A DNA stretch of 64,000 nucleotides from Vreelandella zhaodongensis (GCF_013415115.1 NZ_JACCDD010000001.1:186001-250000); one strand, 5' to 3'. Numbered from the stretch's first letter, positions 16,686-29,172 are shown. The notes: generated by a model from the sequence alone, not told the origin. A program made the numbers and translations.

Positions 16686-17693
16686 TTAGTTTCGGTTGGC
16701 GATAATCACCGCTCGGCGTGGGGCGGGGTAGCCTTCAATGGTGCGGGTTGGGTCGTTGGAGTCGAGGAAGTCCGCTAGGGACTGGTAAGTCATCCATTCG
16801 GTTGAGCGCTGCTCGTCCAATGTTGTTACTGCTTCGTCGACCACTCGCACATTGGTAAAGCCACACCGCTCTAGCCAGTGGCAGAGTGCTTTTGAAGAGG
16901 GCAGGAAGTAGACGTTAGGCATCGCGGCGTAGCGTTCGCCAGGTACAAACACGGTTTGCTCATCGCCTTCCACTACCAGCGTTTCTAACACCAGCTCGCC
17001 GCCGGGGGCTAGCGCCTCTTTTAGTTGCTGCAGATGCTCAAGTGGCGAAGGACGGTGGTAGAGCACGCCCATGGAAAATACCGTATCGAAAAAGCCTAGC
17101 TTTTCCGGTACCTCTTCAATGCCTACCGGTAGAAACTGCGTGCGGCCGCCGTCGGCATTGCCAACGAAGTGGCGCACCGCCTGAAACTGCCAATAAAAGC
17201 GTGGTGAAGGATCAATCACAAGCACAAAGGCTGCGCCTTCTCCGGCCATGCGCCAAGCGTGGTAGCCGCTGCCACCGCCAACATCCAATACCTTACGGTA
17301 CTTAAGCGGCGCGAGATGTGGGGCGACTCTTTGCCATTTCCAGTCGGAGCGCCATTCGGTGTTAATATCGATGCCGCCCAACCGGAAGGGGCCTTTGCGC
17401 CAGGGCGACAGTTTGCGCAGTAGGTTAAAACATTGGCGTTTTTGGCTATCGCTTAACGTCACATCGATGCTCACCGTATCACTGGTGAGATCGACGTGGC
17501 GCTCCTCGGGCAGGGCAGGCAGTTTGGCAACGGCTTTCTCCCAGGCGGACAGGTCGCCATGGCGCTGGCGGTCTAGCCCATTTGCTAGCTGTTCTGGCAA
17601 CTTGGCAAGCCATGGTGTCAGTGCGGCGTCCTGGCTGGCTTGATCTAAAAATGCCTGATAAAGCGCACGATGATCGTCGGGTAACAGCGGCAC
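16686..17693 (-). CDS. cmoB: tRNA U34 carboxymethyltransferase CmoB
   Basis: 335 residues; ATG 17693 lies one base after the cmoA stop. The N-terminal region contains LSPWRKGPFRLGG and IDTEWRSDWKW-type segments specific to CmoB. The methyltransferase-like Rossmann domain follows, with VLDVGGGSGYHAWRM (about residue 137) and FSMGVLYHRPSPLEHL. CmoB transfers a carboxymethyl group from carboxy-S-adenosylmethionine to 5-hydroxyuridine at the wobble position of certain tRNAs, giving cmo5U. The donor is made by CmoA, encoded directly upstream. Length agrees with E. coli (323). Confidence 0.96.
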   Translation of the reverse strand: MPLLPDDHRALYQAFLDQASQDAALTPWLAKLPEQLANGLDRQRHGDLSAWEKAVAKLPALPEERHVDLTSDTVSIDVTLSDSQKRQCFNLLRKLSPWRKGPFRLGGIDINTEWRSDWKWQRVAPHLAPLKYRKVLDVGGGSGYHAWRMAGEGAAFVLVIDPSPRFYWQFQAVRHFVGNADGGRTQFLPVGIEEVPEKLGFFDTVFSMGVLYHRPSPLEHLQQLKEALAPGGELVLETLVVEGDEQTVFVPGERYAAMPNVYFLPSSKALCHWLERCGFTNVRVVDEAVTTLDEQRSTEWMTYQSLADFLDSNDPTRTIEGYPAPRRAVIIANRN

Positions 17694-17694
17694 C

Positions 17695-18438
17695 TTAGTC
17701 CTCCTTAAAGGCGATCAGCGAGGTAAAGTTCAAGTATTGGAACCAGGTCATTGAGCGAGGGAAGCCTGCCTGGGCTAAGCGGCCATGCAGGGCATCAAGC
17801 GTGTCAGGTATCAGCACGTTTTCCAGCGCGGTGCGTTTTTGGCTGATTTCCATATCGCTGTAGCCATTGGCGCGCTTGAAGTCATGGTAGCGCTCGACCC
17901 GCCACGCATTGTCTCGCTCATCGGCATCGATGGTTTTTTCCGACAAAATCAGCACGCCACCCGGTTCAAGGGCATCGTAAAGTCGCTCCAGCAGCGCATC
18001 GCGATCGGCGGGTGGCAAAAACTGCAGCGTAAAGTTGAGAATGATCATGCCGGAAGGCGCATACTCAAGGGTGCGTATGTCGGCCTCCTCGATCTGCATG
18101 GCGTGGTCAGGGCACTCTTCCAGAAAGGTTTGCTTGGCTCTTGCTGCCATGGCGGGAGAAAGGTCCACTCCGGTATAACGAAAGGCATCGGCGGGTAGCG
18201 CGCCAGCAAGGGCTAGGCCTGATGCGCCCAGTGAGCAGCCCAGGTCATAGACATGAGCGCCATGGCGCAGATGGCGCTGGGCAATTAAGCTCAACATGCC
18301 AAGAATTTGTCCGTAGCCAGGTACCGAGCGGCGGATCATATCGGGAAAACATGCAACGACCTGTTCGTCGAAGGAGAACCTTGCCACCTTATCTAGAGGT
18401 GTTGAAAAGATAGCGTCGCGGTAAGATGCATCACTCAT
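17695..18438 (-). CDS. cmoA: Carboxy-S-adenosyl-L-methionine synthase CmoA
   Basis: 247 residues from ATG 18438 (MSDASYRDAIF), matching the E. coli size; a longer frame to 18552 would run into the divergent pgi start and is rejected. It is an SAM-binding fold with YDLGCSLGASGLAL (about residues 64-77), YTGVDLSPAM and LNFTLQFLPP. The family-typical segment RFSFDEQVVACFPDMIRRSVPGY is present near residue 23. It converts SAM and prephenate into carboxy-SAM for CmoB. It is transcribed away from pgi, and the two starts lie 114 bases apart. Confidence 0.96.
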   Translation of the reverse strand: MSDASYRDAIFSTPLDKVARFSFDEQVVACFPDMIRRSVPGYGQILGMLSLIAQRHLRHGAHVYDLGCSLGASGLALAGALPADAFRYTGVDLSPAMAARAKQTFLEECPDHAMQIEEADIRTLEYAPSGMIILNFTLQFLPPADRDALLERLYDALEPGGVLILSEKTIDADERDNAWRVERYHDFKRANGYSDMEISQKRTALENVLIPDTLDALHGRLAQAGFPRSMTWFQYLNFTSLIAFKED

Positions 18439-18552
18439 GAGCAAGCCAGGATTATTGATAAGGTTGCGTAGTTTACGCGCCCTTGGTAGACCAGAACAGA
18501 CCTGTTTATAACAGATTCCTGCTGCACGGAATGACGCCACAGGAGAGGGCAT

Positions 18553-20247
18553 ATGGCTTCAGCAACACGCGCAACTCCCGATACGCTACCCGCATGGCAA
18601 ACGCTGAAACAGCACGCACATGCATTGCAAAACGTTCATTTAAAGAACTTGTTCGGCGATGACGATAGCCGCTGGTCAAACTTCACGCGCCAAGTCGCCG
18701 GCCTGACATTAGACGTATCCAAGCAGCGCTGGGATGACGATACACTCGAACATTTGCTTGCGCTGGCGCATGAGGCGGGGCTGCCTGGGGCGATTGATGC
18801 ACTGCTCAGTGGTAAGCGGGTGAATGTGAGCGAAAATCGTCCAGCGCTGCATACCGCCTTGCGACTGCCTGCGGATGCCACGCTTGAGGTCGAAGGTGAA
18901 GATGTGGTGGTCGCTGTGCATGAGAGTCTTGCCCAGATGGAGCGCTTGGTGCAGCGATTGCAAGCGGGCCAATGGCGCGGGGCAACCGGCAAACCGATTC
19001 GTCATGTGGTGAACCTGGGGGTGGGGGGGTCGGACTTAGGGCCGCTGATGGTCACCCACGCGTTAGCGGACTACCACCCAAAAGGTAGACGCCCACTGGA
19101 TGTCCACTTTGCTTCCACCATGGATGGTTCCCAACTGGCGGATTATTTAAGCCGTTTTAACCCCGAAATAACGCTTTTCGTTTTATCGTCAAAGTCGTTT
19201 ACCACCATCGACACGCTCTCCAATGCCAATACCGCCAAAGATTGGTTGTTAGGCCGGCTATCGCAGCAAGGAGACATGCCAAGCGCCGTACCATTAAGTG
19301 CCGAGTTAATTGTTCGCCAGCATTTTATCGGCGTGTCGGCGAGCCCTGAAAAGATGAGTGAATGGGGGATAGCCCCTGATCACCAACTGATGTTTTGGGA
19401 CTGGGTTGGCGGACGCTACTCATTATGGGGCACCATCGGCCTGCCGATTGCGCTTGTCGTTGGTATGGATAACTTCCGCGAACTACTGGCGGGTGCACAT
19501 GCCATGGACTGCCACTTCCGTGATGCGCCAATGGAAGACAACCTGCCAGTGCTACTGGGGTTGGCAGGTATTTGGAACGTTAACTTTCTGGATATTCGCG
19601 CTCATTCGATTCTGCCCTACGACGGTCGCTTAGAGTACTTTGCTGCCTATCTTGAGCAGTTGGAGATGGAATCCAACGGTAAGTCGGTGACCCGCCAAGG
19701 CCAGGCAGTTAACTACTCGACCTGCCCAGTGCTGTGGGGGCAGCTCGGTCCCAACGCTCAACACGCCTTTTATCAACTACTTCACCAGGGCACCCAACCG
19801 GTGGTGTGCGATTTTATTGCACCGCTGAAGCGCTACGATGAGGTGGAAGACCCGGATACACGTCGTCATTTAAAAGCGCAACACCGCCTAGCTCTGGCGA
19901 ATTGCTTTGCTCAGTCACGAGTGCTAATGCTGGGGGATGACGCCCTAGACGATGATGGTCCCCGCCCTGAGCACAAGCGCTATCGGGGAAACCAACCCTC
20001 TACAACAGTCCTGTTGGATAAGCTAACACCCTTTACGCTGGGGGCTCTAATCGCCCTGTATGAGCACAAAGTGTTTGTGCAGGCGGTTATTTGGGATATC
20101 AACCCGTTTGATCAGTGGGGGGTGGAGCTGGGCAAGCAAATTGCCACTGATACCCAGGCGATTATCGATGGCGAAGGCGATATTTCTCGCATGGATGCCT
20201 CCAGCCGCGGGCTGATCAACGCATTTTGGGTAGCGGAGCAGGAGTAG
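18553..20247 (+). CDS. pgi: Glucose-6-phosphate isomerase
   Basis: 564 residues from ATG 18553 with GGAGAGG upstream. Conserved family signatures are present: NLGVGGSDLGPLM (about residue 152), VLSSKSFTTIDTL with the substrate-phosphate loop, WDWVGGRYSLW (about residue 281) and the C-terminal FDQWGVELGK pattern. The catalytic glutamate region in LEMESNGKSV is visible around residue 372. It interconverts glucose 6-phosphate and fructose 6-phosphate in the cytosol. Length is near the 549 of E. coli. Probably a single-gene unit, divergent from cmoAB; 163 bases separate it from parE. Confidence 0.97.
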   Translation: MASATRATPDTLPAWQTLKQHAHALQNVHLKNLFGDDDSRWSNFTRQVAGLTLDVSKQRWDDDTLEHLLALAHEAGLPGAIDALLSGKRVNVSENRPALHTALRLPADATLEVEGEDVVVAVHESLAQMERLVQRLQAGQWRGATGKPIRHVVNLGVGGSDLGPLMVTHALADYHPKGRRPLDVHFASTMDGSQLADYLSRFNPEITLFVLSSKSFTTIDTLSNANTAKDWLLGRLSQQGDMPSAVPLSAELIVRQHFIGVSASPEKMSEWGIAPDHQLMFWDWVGGRYSLWGTIGLPIALVVGMDNFRELLAGAHAMDCHFRDAPMEDNLPVLLGLAGIWNVNFLDIRAHSILPYDGRLEYFAAYLEQLEMESNGKSVTRQGQAVNYSTCPVLWGQLGPNAQHAFYQLLHQGTQPVVCDFIAPLKRYDEVEDPDTRRHLKAQHRLALANCFAQSRVLMLGDDALDDDGPRPEHKRYRGNQPSTTVLLDKLTPFTLGALIALYEHKVFVQAVIWDINPFDQWGVELGKQIATDTQAIIDGEGDISRMDASSRGLINAFWVAEQE

Positions 20248-20353
20248 CGCTTTATCTCAGTTGTCATGGCTGGATATACAGCTTTTTGCTTTTCCGCTAT
20301 CCTGTGCTCCTTTGTCGGCGGCTTGTCGTGCTTTGAAACGGTAGGTTTAATGA

Positions 20354-22306
<1,953 letters not shown>

Positions 22307-22312
22307 CTCCAG

Positions 22313-24568
22313 ATGACCATGGATATTCAAGTAGCGGAGGGTGACGTCGAGAGACTGTCCCTGCGTGATTACACCGAGAAAGCGTACCTCGACTACTCGA
22401 TGTACGTCATTTTAGACCGCGCACTGCCCAATATTGGCGATGGGATGAAGCCCGTGCAGCGGCGCATTATTTACGCCATGCGTGAGCTGGCGCTGCATGC
22501 TAACGCTAAATACAAAAAGTCGGCACGTACGGTTGGCGATGTGCTGGGTAAGTTTCACCCCCATGGCGATGGCGCCTGCTATGAAGCGATGGTGCTCATG
22601 GCTCAGTCGTTTAGCTATCGCTACCCGCTAGTAGATGGGCAAGGCAACTGGGGTAGCCCTGATGACCCCAAATCCTTCGCTGCTATGCGCTACACCGAGG
22701 CCAAGCTTTCCAAGTTTGCTGAAGTGCTGCTCAGCGAGCTGGGCCAGGGCAACGTAGATTGGACGCCGAACTTCGATGGCACCATGCAAGAGCCGGTAGT
22801 GCTACCTGCTCGTCTACCCCATGTCCTGCTCAACGGTGGTACGGGCATTGCGGTTGGGATGGCAACCGATATCCCTCCGCACAACGTATCTGAGGTGGTA
22901 GAGGCAACCTGTCATCTGTTGCGCAACCCTGAAGCCACCACCGTCGACCTGATGGAATTTGTGCCCGCGCCGGATTTCCCCACAGATGCGGAAATTATCA
23001 CGCCCAAGGAAGACCTGCGAAAGCTCTACGAATCTGGGCGTGGCTCGGTTAAGCTGCGCGCCCGCTATGTGCGCGAAGAGGCCAATATCGTGATTACCGC
23101 GGTGCCTTACCAGGTCAGTGGTGCCAAGGTGTTAGAGCAAATCGCCGCACAAATGCAGGCTAAAAAGCTGCCAATGGTAGCCGATCTGCGTGATGAGTCC
23201 ACCCATGAAGAGCCTACCCGCCTAGTGATTGAACCGCGCTCTAACCGCGTGGACGTTGAATCGCTAATGGCACACTTGTTCGCCACCACGGATTTAGAAA
23301 AGAACGTTCGTGTGAACATGAACGTGATTGGCCTGGATGGCCGCCCCCGTGTGATGCCGCTAGCCGATATGCTGGGCGAGTGGCTGCGCTTTCGGCGAGC
23401 GACAGTGCGTCGCCGTTTAGAGCACCGCTTGGGCAAAGTCGAAGACCGTCTGCATATTCTTGAAGGTCTACTGACGGCCTACCTCGACCTTGACGAAGTG
23501 ATCCGGATTATCCGTGAAGAAGATGAGCCAAAGTCGGCGTTAATTGCTGCTTTTGCTCTTTCTGAGCGGCAGGCCGAAGCGATTCTAGAGCTTCGACTGC
23601 GCCATCTTGCCAAGCTGGAAGAGATGAAAATCCGTGGCGAGCAGGATGAGCTTGAAAAAGAACGTAAGTCGCTGCAGGGGCTGCTCGGCAGCGAAGCCAA
23701 ACTGACAACGTTAATTGAAAAAGAGATCCGTGCAGCGGGTAAAGAGCATGGTGATGAGCGCCGCTCGCCGCTGGTGGCACGTAGCGAAGCGAAAGCCCTC
23801 TCTGAAGTAGAATTATTAGGTGCCGACCCGATTACCGTCGTGTTATCTGAAAAGGGCTGGATTCGTGCGGCAAAAGGCCATGATATCGATCCTGAAGGGC
23901 TCTCTTATAAAGCAGGCGACAGTTTCCAGCTAGCGGCTCGTGGCAAAACTAACCAGCCCTTGGTGCTGTTAGACGACACCGGCCGAGCCTATACGCTATC
24001 GGCGCATAACTTGCCCAGTGCCAGGGGCCAGGGCGAACCGGTTACCGGACGTGTCAACGTATCGGCAGGTGCGCGAATGGCTGGCTTAATGCTGGCTCCA
24101 CCCACGAAGCGTTATGTACTGGCCAGTGATGGCGGCTATGGTTTTGTGGCTCAGCTTGAAGCGCTAACTGGCAAAAACAAAGCAGGTAAAGCGGTGCTCA
24201 GCGTGCCGAAAGGCTGCAGCGTAATGGCTCCCGTTGAGGTGCCGGAAGGCGAAGGCCATTGGGTAGCATCGGTTTCCAACGAAGGCAGGTTGTTGTTGTT
24301 CCCATTAGACCAGCTACCTGAAATGTCGAAAGGTAAAGGCAATAAAATGCTCGATATCCCAGGTCCACGGGCAGCGCGGCGTGAGGAGTTCGTGCGGGAT
24401 ATCGCCATTCTTACCGATCGCGACGAGCTTATTATTCACACAGGCAAGCGCAAGCTGACCCTGAAAGCCGATGATCTCGCCTATTACCGTGGTGAGCGTG
24501 GTAGGCGTGGCAGCAAGTTGCCGCGTGGTTTCCAAAAAGTCGACCGATTAGAAGCAGGGAGTAATTGA
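22313..24568 (+). CDS. parC: DNA topoisomerase IV subunit A (ParC)
   Basis: 751 residues from ATG 22313 (or ATG 22319). The breakage-reunion domain has the [16 protein letters not shown] start, [16 protein letters not shown] with the quinolone-resistance region, and the catalytic tyrosine in MRYTEAKLS (about residue 125). A coiled-coil and a C-terminal beta-propeller with degenerate repeats follow; the GyrA-box pattern is weak, as expected for ParC. In the quinolone region the serine and acidic positions read as GDGACYEA: the usual Ser80-equivalent is Ala here, as judged by eye. It ends by sharing one base with the serB start. Confidence 0.96.
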   Translation: MTMDIQVAEGDVERLSLRDYTEKAYLDYSMYVILDRALPNIGDGMKPVQRRIIYAMRELALHANAKYKKSARTVGDVLGKFHPHGDGACYEAMVLMAQSFSYRYPLVDGQGNWGSPDDPKSFAAMRYTEAKLSKFAEVLLSELGQGNVDWTPNFDGTMQEPVVLPARLPHVLLNGGTGIAVGMATDIPPHNVSEVVEATCHLLRNPEATTVDLMEFVPAPDFPTDAEIITPKEDLRKLYESGRGSVKLRARYVREEANIVITAVPYQVSGAKVLEQIAAQMQAKKLPMVADLRDESTHEEPTRLVIEPRSNRVDVESLMAHLFATTDLEKNVRVNMNVIGLDGRPRVMPLADMLGEWLRFRRATVRRRLEHRLGKVEDRLHILEGLLTAYLDLDEVIRIIREEDEPKSALIAAFALSERQAEAILELRLRHLAKLEEMKIRGEQDELEKERKSLQGLLGSEAKLTTLIEKEIRAAGKEHGDERRSPLVARSEAKALSEVELLGADPITVVLSEKGWIRAAKGHDIDPEGLSYKAGDSFQLAARGKTNQPLVLLDDTGRAYTLSAHNLPSARGQGEPVTGRVNVSAGARMAGLMLAPPTKRYVLASDGGYGFVAQLEALTGKNKAGKAVLSVPKGCSVMAPVEVPEGEGHWVASVSNEGRLLLFPLDQLPEMSKGKGNKMLDIPGPRAARREEFVRDIAILTDRDELIIHTGKRKLTLKADDLAYYRGERGRRGSKLPRGFQKVDRLEAGSN

Positions 24569-25497
24569 TGGCACGCGGTGATGTCCTTTTAACCGTATTA
24601 GCGCCGCGTATAACAGCGGACGCTCAACGACAGGTCGCTGAGTTGGCGGAGCAATTTGGCCTGAGAGCAGGAGCGGCTCGGTGTCTTGCCGATGTGTCGC
24701 TGCCTGGGCAGCGCTACGACTGCATCGAGCAGCGTTTCACAGCAGGCTCTCTAGATACTGCAGCGTTTCGTACCGCTGCCTTAGCGCTGGGTGAAGCCCT
24801 GGCTGTGGACATTGTGATCCAAGAGGATAATCGTGATCTCGCTAAGCCTCGTTTAGTCTGCTTCGATATGGATTCCACCCTGATTAAAGCTGAAGTGATC
24901 GACGAGCTGGCTCGTCGTCACGGTGTGGGTGATGAAGTGGCTGAGGTGACCGAGCGAGCCATGCGCGGTGAGTTGGACTTTAAACAGAGCTTCCGTGAGC
25001 GTATGAGTAAGCTGGCAGGGCTGAATGAGTCGGTGCTGGCGGAAATCGCTGCCGAACTACCGCTGATGGATGGCGTTGAGCGGCTAATGGCGAACTTAAC
25101 GCATTTTGGCTATCGCACCGTGATACTGTCGGGGGGCTTTACCTATTTCGCTCACCATTTGCAGGATAAGCTTGGTTTCGATGAGGTCCATGCCAACGAG
25201 CTGATCATCGAACATGGCAAAGTGACCGGTGAGGTACACGAACCGATCGTCGATGCCCAGCGTAAAGCCGACCTGTTAGAGCAGATTGCATTGCGGGAAG
25301 GTTTTACGTTAGCCCAAACCATTGCTGTTGGTGATGGTGCCAACGACCTGAAAATGCTGGAAAAAGCAGGATTGGGTATCGCGTTTCGAGCGAAGCCTGT
25401 GGTGCGCGCTCAGGCACGGCAAGCGATTTCCACCTCGGGGATTGATGGTGTGCTTTACTTGATGGGCTATCGCGACGCAGATTTAATTGACGGATGA
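24568..25497 (+). CDS. serB: Phosphoserine phosphatase SerB
   Basis: 309 residues from ATG 24568, which shares its A with the parC TGA (TGATG); a TTG one codon earlier is unlikely. An N-terminal ACT-like region (about residues 1-85) precedes the HAD domain: DMDSTLIKAEVIDELA with nucleophile Asp100 and Asp102, ILSGGFTYF (motif II), and GDGANDLKML (motif III) near residue 253. It removes phosphate from L-phosphoserine, the last step of serine synthesis. The close overlap with parC implies coupled translation. A strong hairpin follows. Confidence 0.96.
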   Translation: MARGDVLLTVLAPRITADAQRQVAELAEQFGLRAGAARCLADVSLPGQRYDCIEQRFTAGSLDTAAFRTAALALGEALAVDIVIQEDNRDLAKPRLVCFDMDSTLIKAEVIDELARRHGVGDEVAEVTERAMRGELDFKQSFRERMSKLAGLNESVLAEIAAELPLMDGVERLMANLTHFGYRTVILSGGFTYFAHHLQDKLGFDEVHANELIIEHGKVTGEVHEPIVDAQRKADLLEQIALREGFTLAQTIAVGDGANDLKMLEKAGLGIAFRAKPVVRAQARQAISTSGIDGVLYLMGYRDADLIDG

Positions 25498-25509
25498 TTG
25501 GCCGGTAGG

Positions 25510-25534
25510 GCAGGCGGTGCTTGACACCGCCTGC
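25510..25534. terminator. Convergent hairpin between serB and the DUF6694-like lipoprotein gene
   Basis: GCAGGCGGTG (25510-25519) and CACCGCCTGC (25525-25534) form a perfect 10-bp stem with a CTTGA loop, 13 bases after the serB stop. T-runs on both strands are weak, so termination strength is uncertain. Confidence 0.65.
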
Positions 25535-25538
25535 TACG

Positions 25539-26375
25539 TTATTCATCAGTTATATAGGGGCTGACACCGGCATACTCGTTTCGTAAAGCTTCTAGCCTGA
25601 TCGTTTCATTCTTGGTGAGCGGCGGTGAGTTCCAGAGCGGCTTACCTTGGGCGTCATTGACCCCTTGCAGCGTTATGGTCAGCGTTGTATCGCTGGGGAT
25701 TCGATCATTTCCCCAGGGGCCGAACCGGTTAGGTGCAAGGCTCCAGCTTGCACGTTCACCTGGCGCTATACCCCCTGAGATAGCGTAGTAAAACGTTTCC
25801 TCGACCCAGGGGGTTTCGCGGCCGGGGCTTGTTAGTACACCATGTAACAGGAGCTCTGAAACTTCCTGGTCTGAGTTGTTGGCGACTTGCAGGTCGATGA
25901 CTGGCTCCAATGCGCCATAAGGGCTGGTGCTAATGTAGTAGTTGGCATTTTCGATGCTAACCTGCGCCAGTTGCTGTTGGTCCTGTGCCGCATTGGCTTG
26001 TTTCTTTTCTAAACGGCGAAGTGTGCGCATTGCTTGTTCGCGCTCTCTAGCGCGGCGCTCGCGCAACATTGTGTCGGCACGCTCAATGATTTCATCCCCC
26101 GTTAGCCCGTGCATATAAGCATTTGCCGACTCGGCGATTTCCGCAGCATTCATACGTTGAACGTTCAGCAAATTGATACCGCTAAACGATGACATAGCAA
26201 TAATGGTGAGTGCCTGATCGAACTCATCACGCTTGTAAGTGGGGAGTGATTCGCGCACTTTCTCAACGGAGACAACTGCGGCTGGCATTGAACTCGTGTC
26301 TATTTTGGGGTCTGAGCAACCCGCTACCACCAGCAGTGTCAGTGATAGTGCCGACCATTTAAGCAGGCTCCACAT
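25539..26375 (-). CDS. Lipoprotein of unknown function (DUF6694-like N-terminal part)
   Basis: 278 residues from ATG 26375. A signal peptide with lipobox VAGC puts the lipidated cysteine at residue 20. Residues 24-110 (KIDTSS, SVEKVRESLP, KRDEFDQALTI, GLTGDEIIERAD) resemble the DUF6694 lipoprotein family as I remember it. A charged helical stretch of Arg/Glu/Lys/Gln (about 105-140) follows. The C-terminal part (about 145-275) is beta-rich with VIDLQVANNSDQEVSELLLHG and looks like an immunoglobulin-like extracellular domain. Probably anchored to the outer or inner membrane. No functional clue comes from neighbours serB (convergent) and the ion channel (divergent). Confidence 0.75.
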   Translation of the reverse strand: MWSLLKWSALSLTLLVVAGCSDPKIDTSSMPAAVVSVEKVRESLPTYKRDEFDQALTIIAMSSFSGINLLNVQRMNAAEIAESANAYMHGLTGDEIIERADTMLRERRAREREQAMRTLRRLEKKQANAAQDQQQLAQVSIENANYYISTSPYGALEPVIDLQVANNSDQEVSELLLHGVLTSPGRETPWVEETFYYAISGGIAPGERASWSLAPNRFGPWGNDRIPSDTTLTITLQGVNDAQGKPLWNSPPLTKNETIRLEALRNEYAGVSPYITDE

Positions 26376-26548
26376 ATATTTACCTCAGAACAGGCTGACA
26401 AATCGGAAAGGAGCTTACCGGAAAGTGTTATGTACCACTAGCAAGTAAGTCGAAAACCTGAATTCAACCAAACGGTAGTGGCGCATGTCGATGGGCCACT
26501 ATTTTGGTATAAAGTGTGCCGATTAACCATCTAGAGATCCCCTGATAA

Positions 26549-27424
26549 ATGAGTGAAACCTTCAGTGTCTGGCAGGCCCGCTTCGAAACACTGCGCAGCA
26601 ATAAGATTTTTGAGTCGGTGGTCATCGCTATCATTGTTGTTTCAGCACTAATGATCGGTGCGAAGACATACGATGAGGCTAGCCGATTTGAACGGTGGCT
26701 GGTCTATCTTGATGTGGCGGTAACCGTGTTCTTTTTGGTGGAGCTGTTGATCCGCATGGCGGCAGAGCGAAACTTGATCAGCTTTTTCAAAAAAGGCTGG
26801 AACATTTTCGACTTTCTCATCGTCACCGCTAGCTTGATCCCCATGGACGATTCAGAGATGGTGCTGCTGGCGCGCCTGCTGAGAATTTTTAGGGTGTTGC
26901 GTCTGGTATCAATGATTCCGGAGCTGCGCCTGTTACTGGTGGCACTGGTCAAATCGATTCCGCGCATGGGGTATGTTGCGCTGCTGATGTTCATCATCTT
27001 CTATATTTACGCGGCGGTGGGAAGTTTTATTTTCCATAGCGTTGATGAGCAGCTGTGGGGAAACATAGCCCTTGCCATGCTGACCCTGTTTCAGGTGGCA
27101 ACCTTTGAGAGCTGGGCTACCGCCGTGCTTTACCCCACCATGGAGCACTTTCCCTACGCGTGGATCTATTTTCTTACCTTTATTTTCCTCAATGCGTTTA
27201 TCTTTCTTAATATGATGATCGGGATTGTGTTGGACGTGATGCAGAAAGAGAGCGCATTAATTGACTTAGAGAGTGGTGAGGGAGAGGCTGCTGAGATGCA
27301 AGGGCTACGCTCCGATGTGAAAGCGCTGCGTGAGCAGCTCGATCGAATGGAAGCTGCGCTAGCACAGAGCGGCTCCTTGCCGCCGGTGAACAGTCAGCCC
27401 ACTGACACACCTAAAACAGATTAA
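26549..27424 (+). CDS. Voltage-gated cation channel, single-domain bacterial Nav type
   Basis: 291 residues with six membrane segments. S1 is about residues 21-38, S2 51-70, S3 84-98. S4 has gating arginines 109, 112, 115 and 118 at three-residue spacing. S5 is about 141-162, the pore loop follows, and S6 is about 204-230. The pore filter reads TFESWA at residues 185-190, where most characterised bacterial sodium channels have TLESW; the key Glu187 is kept. A C-terminal helix with heptad-like leucines (about 250-272) should form the usual four-stranded coiled coil, since these channels are homotetramers. It likely carries Na+ (or Ca2+) inward across the cytoplasmic membrane. leuA begins 16 bases after its stop. 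Confidence 0.9.
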   Translation: MSETFSVWQARFETLRSNKIFESVVIAIIVVSALMIGAKTYDEASRFERWLVYLDVAVTVFFLVELLIRMAAERNLISFFKKGWNIFDFLIVTASLIPMDDSEMVLLARLLRIFRVLRLVSMIPELRLLLVALVKSIPRMGYVALLMFIIFYIYAAVGSFIFHSVDEQLWGNIALAMLTLFQVATFESWATAVLYPTMEHFPYAWIYFLTFIFLNAFIFLNMMIGIVLDVMQKESALIDLESGEGEAAEMQGLRSDVKALREQLDRMEAALAQSGSLPPVNSQPTDTPKTD

Positions 27425-27440
27425 CGATAGGAGCGCCGCC

Positions 27441-29147
27441 ATGATGTTAACCGACCCTTCAAACAAATATCGCCCCTTCGTGGCCGTTGATCTGCCGGAT
27501 CGCCAGTGGCCAAGCCAGCGTATTGAGACGCCACCTATTTGGTGCAGTGTTGACCTGCGTGACGGTAATCAGTCGTTGATTGACCCCATGGATCAAGAGC
27601 GTAAGCAGCGCTTGTTTGATTTGTTGCTGAAGACGGGGTTTAAACAGATTGAGGTTGGTTTTCCATCAGCGTCGCAAACCGACTTTGACTTTGTCCGTAC
27701 GTTGATAGAGCAGGATAAAATCCCAGATGATGTGACGATTCAGGTGCTGACCCAGGCGCGTCCACACCTGATTGAACGCACCTTTGAAGCGCTTGACGGC
27801 GCTAAAAACGCCATTGTGCACGTCTATAATGCCACCGACCCGATGTTTCGGCGGGTAGTGTTTAATGTAGATAAAACTGAGTGTGTTCAGATCGCGGTTG
27901 ATGCCACAGCACAAATCCGCGATTTGATGGCCGCTAACCCAAAGACCAACTGGACCTTTCAGTACTCGCCGGAGCTGTTTACGACCACCGAAATGGACTT
28001 TGCTGTAGAGATTGTCGAAGCGGTGATGGATACGTTTGGGCCGAGTGTTGATAACCGGATGATCGTTAATTTGCCGGCCACTGTGGAAGTAGCAACACCT
28101 AATAACTATGCTGACCAGATTGAGTGGTTCTGCCGCCATATTAAAAAGCGCGACGCGTTAATTGTCAGTGTTCACCCCCACAATGACAGGGGAACAGGTA
28201 TTGCGGCAGCAGAGCTAACGCTGATGGCTGGGGCTGATCGGGTTGAAGGCACGCTGTTTGGTAACGGCGAGCGCACGGGTAATGTGGATATCGTGACACT
28301 GGCCATGAACATGTATACCCAGGGCGTTCACCCGAACCTTGATTTCTCCAATATCACACCGCTCATGCGCGAGGTAGAGTACTGCAACCAGCTGCCGGTA
28401 CACCCACGCCACCCTTACGTGGGCGACTTAGTGTTTACTGCGTTCTCTGGTTCGCATCAAGATGCTATCAAAAAGGGCATGGCAGACCGTCGCGCACACC
28501 CTGACGCACCCTGGGATGTCCCTTACTTGCCTATCGACCCGCTGGATGTAGGGCGCAGCTACGAAGCAGTCATCCGGGTGAATAGTCAGTCAGGGAAAGG
28601 CGGCATTTCTTATCTGCTGGAACAAGAGCATGGCATTGAACTGCCGCGCAGGCTCTCTATCGAGTTTAGCCAAGTGGTGCAGGAAGTGGCCGACCGCACG
28701 GGACGAGAGATTACCTCGCAAATGATCTACCAAGCGTTTGCTGATGAGTATCTTGAACAGCATTTGCCGCTGACGCTGATTAACCATCGTCTCTCTTCTG
28801 AGCCAGATAGCCCCAAGGTGATGTTGGAAGCCGTGTTGGAAAACAGTGGTGAACGACAAACCTTAACGGGAGAGGGCAATGGCCCGCTGGCTGCCTTTAT
28901 CAAAGCGTTGGTCGCCAGTGGTCATGACGTGGAAATCATTGACTACCACGAGCACTCACGCGGCCAAGGGGCGGATGCTGAAGCGATTGCCTATGTCGAA
29001 GTACGCATTGATGGCAAAGCGGTATTTGGTGTGGGGACTGATGAAAGCATCACCAGTGCATCGATGAAAGGCGTACTCAGTGCCATCAATCGCCATCACT
29101 CTACCCAAGCGCCGGCTGCTAATGTCACCGCAGAGACGCTTGGGTAA
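27441..29147 (+). CDS. leuA: 2-isopropylmalate synthase
   Basis: 568 residues from ATG 27441 (ATG 27444 equally possible), with AGGAG upstream. It is the longer LeuA form that begins with the [16 protein letters not shown] region. The DRE-TIM barrel has the metal-binding start [10 protein letters not shown] (about residue 37) and [11 protein letters not shown] (about residue 235). A C-terminal leucine-sensing domain with [14 protein letters not shown] follows. It condenses acetyl-CoA with 2-ketoisovalerate, the first committed step to leucine, and is inhibited by leucine. Other leu genes are absent here. No attenuator leader is visible because the channel gene ends only 16 bases upstream. Confidence 0.97.
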   Translation: MMLTDPSNKYRPFVAVDLPDRQWPSQRIETPPIWCSVDLRDGNQSLIDPMDQERKQRLFDLLLKTGFKQIEVGFPSASQTDFDFVRTLIEQDKIPDDVTIQVLTQARPHLIERTFEALDGAKNAIVHVYNATDPMFRRVVFNVDKTECVQIAVDATAQIRDLMAANPKTNWTFQYSPELFTTTEMDFAVEIVEAVMDTFGPSVDNRMIVNLPATVEVATPNNYADQIEWFCRHIKKRDALIVSVHPHNDRGTGIAAAELTLMAGADRVEGTLFGNGERTGNVDIVTLAMNMYTQGVHPNLDFSNITPLMREVEYCNQLPVHPRHPYVGDLVFTAFSGSHQDAIKKGMADRRAHPDAPWDVPYLPIDPLDVGRSYEAVIRVNSQSGKGGISYLLEQEHGIELPRRLSIEFSQVVQEVADRTGREITSQMIYQAFADEYLEQHLPLTLINHRLSSEPDSPKVMLEAVLENSGERQTLTGEGNGPLAAFIKALVASGHDVEIIDYHEHSRGQGADAEAIAYVEVRIDGKAVFGVGTDESITSASMKGVLSAINRHHSTQAPAANVTAETLG

Positions 29148-29172
29148 ACTGAAAGCGTGAGGGCTTGGTGGT

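Noticed and set aside
27666..28139. 157-codon frame antisense to leuA
   Set aside because: leuA is certain on the other strand, and the product has no domain or start signal.
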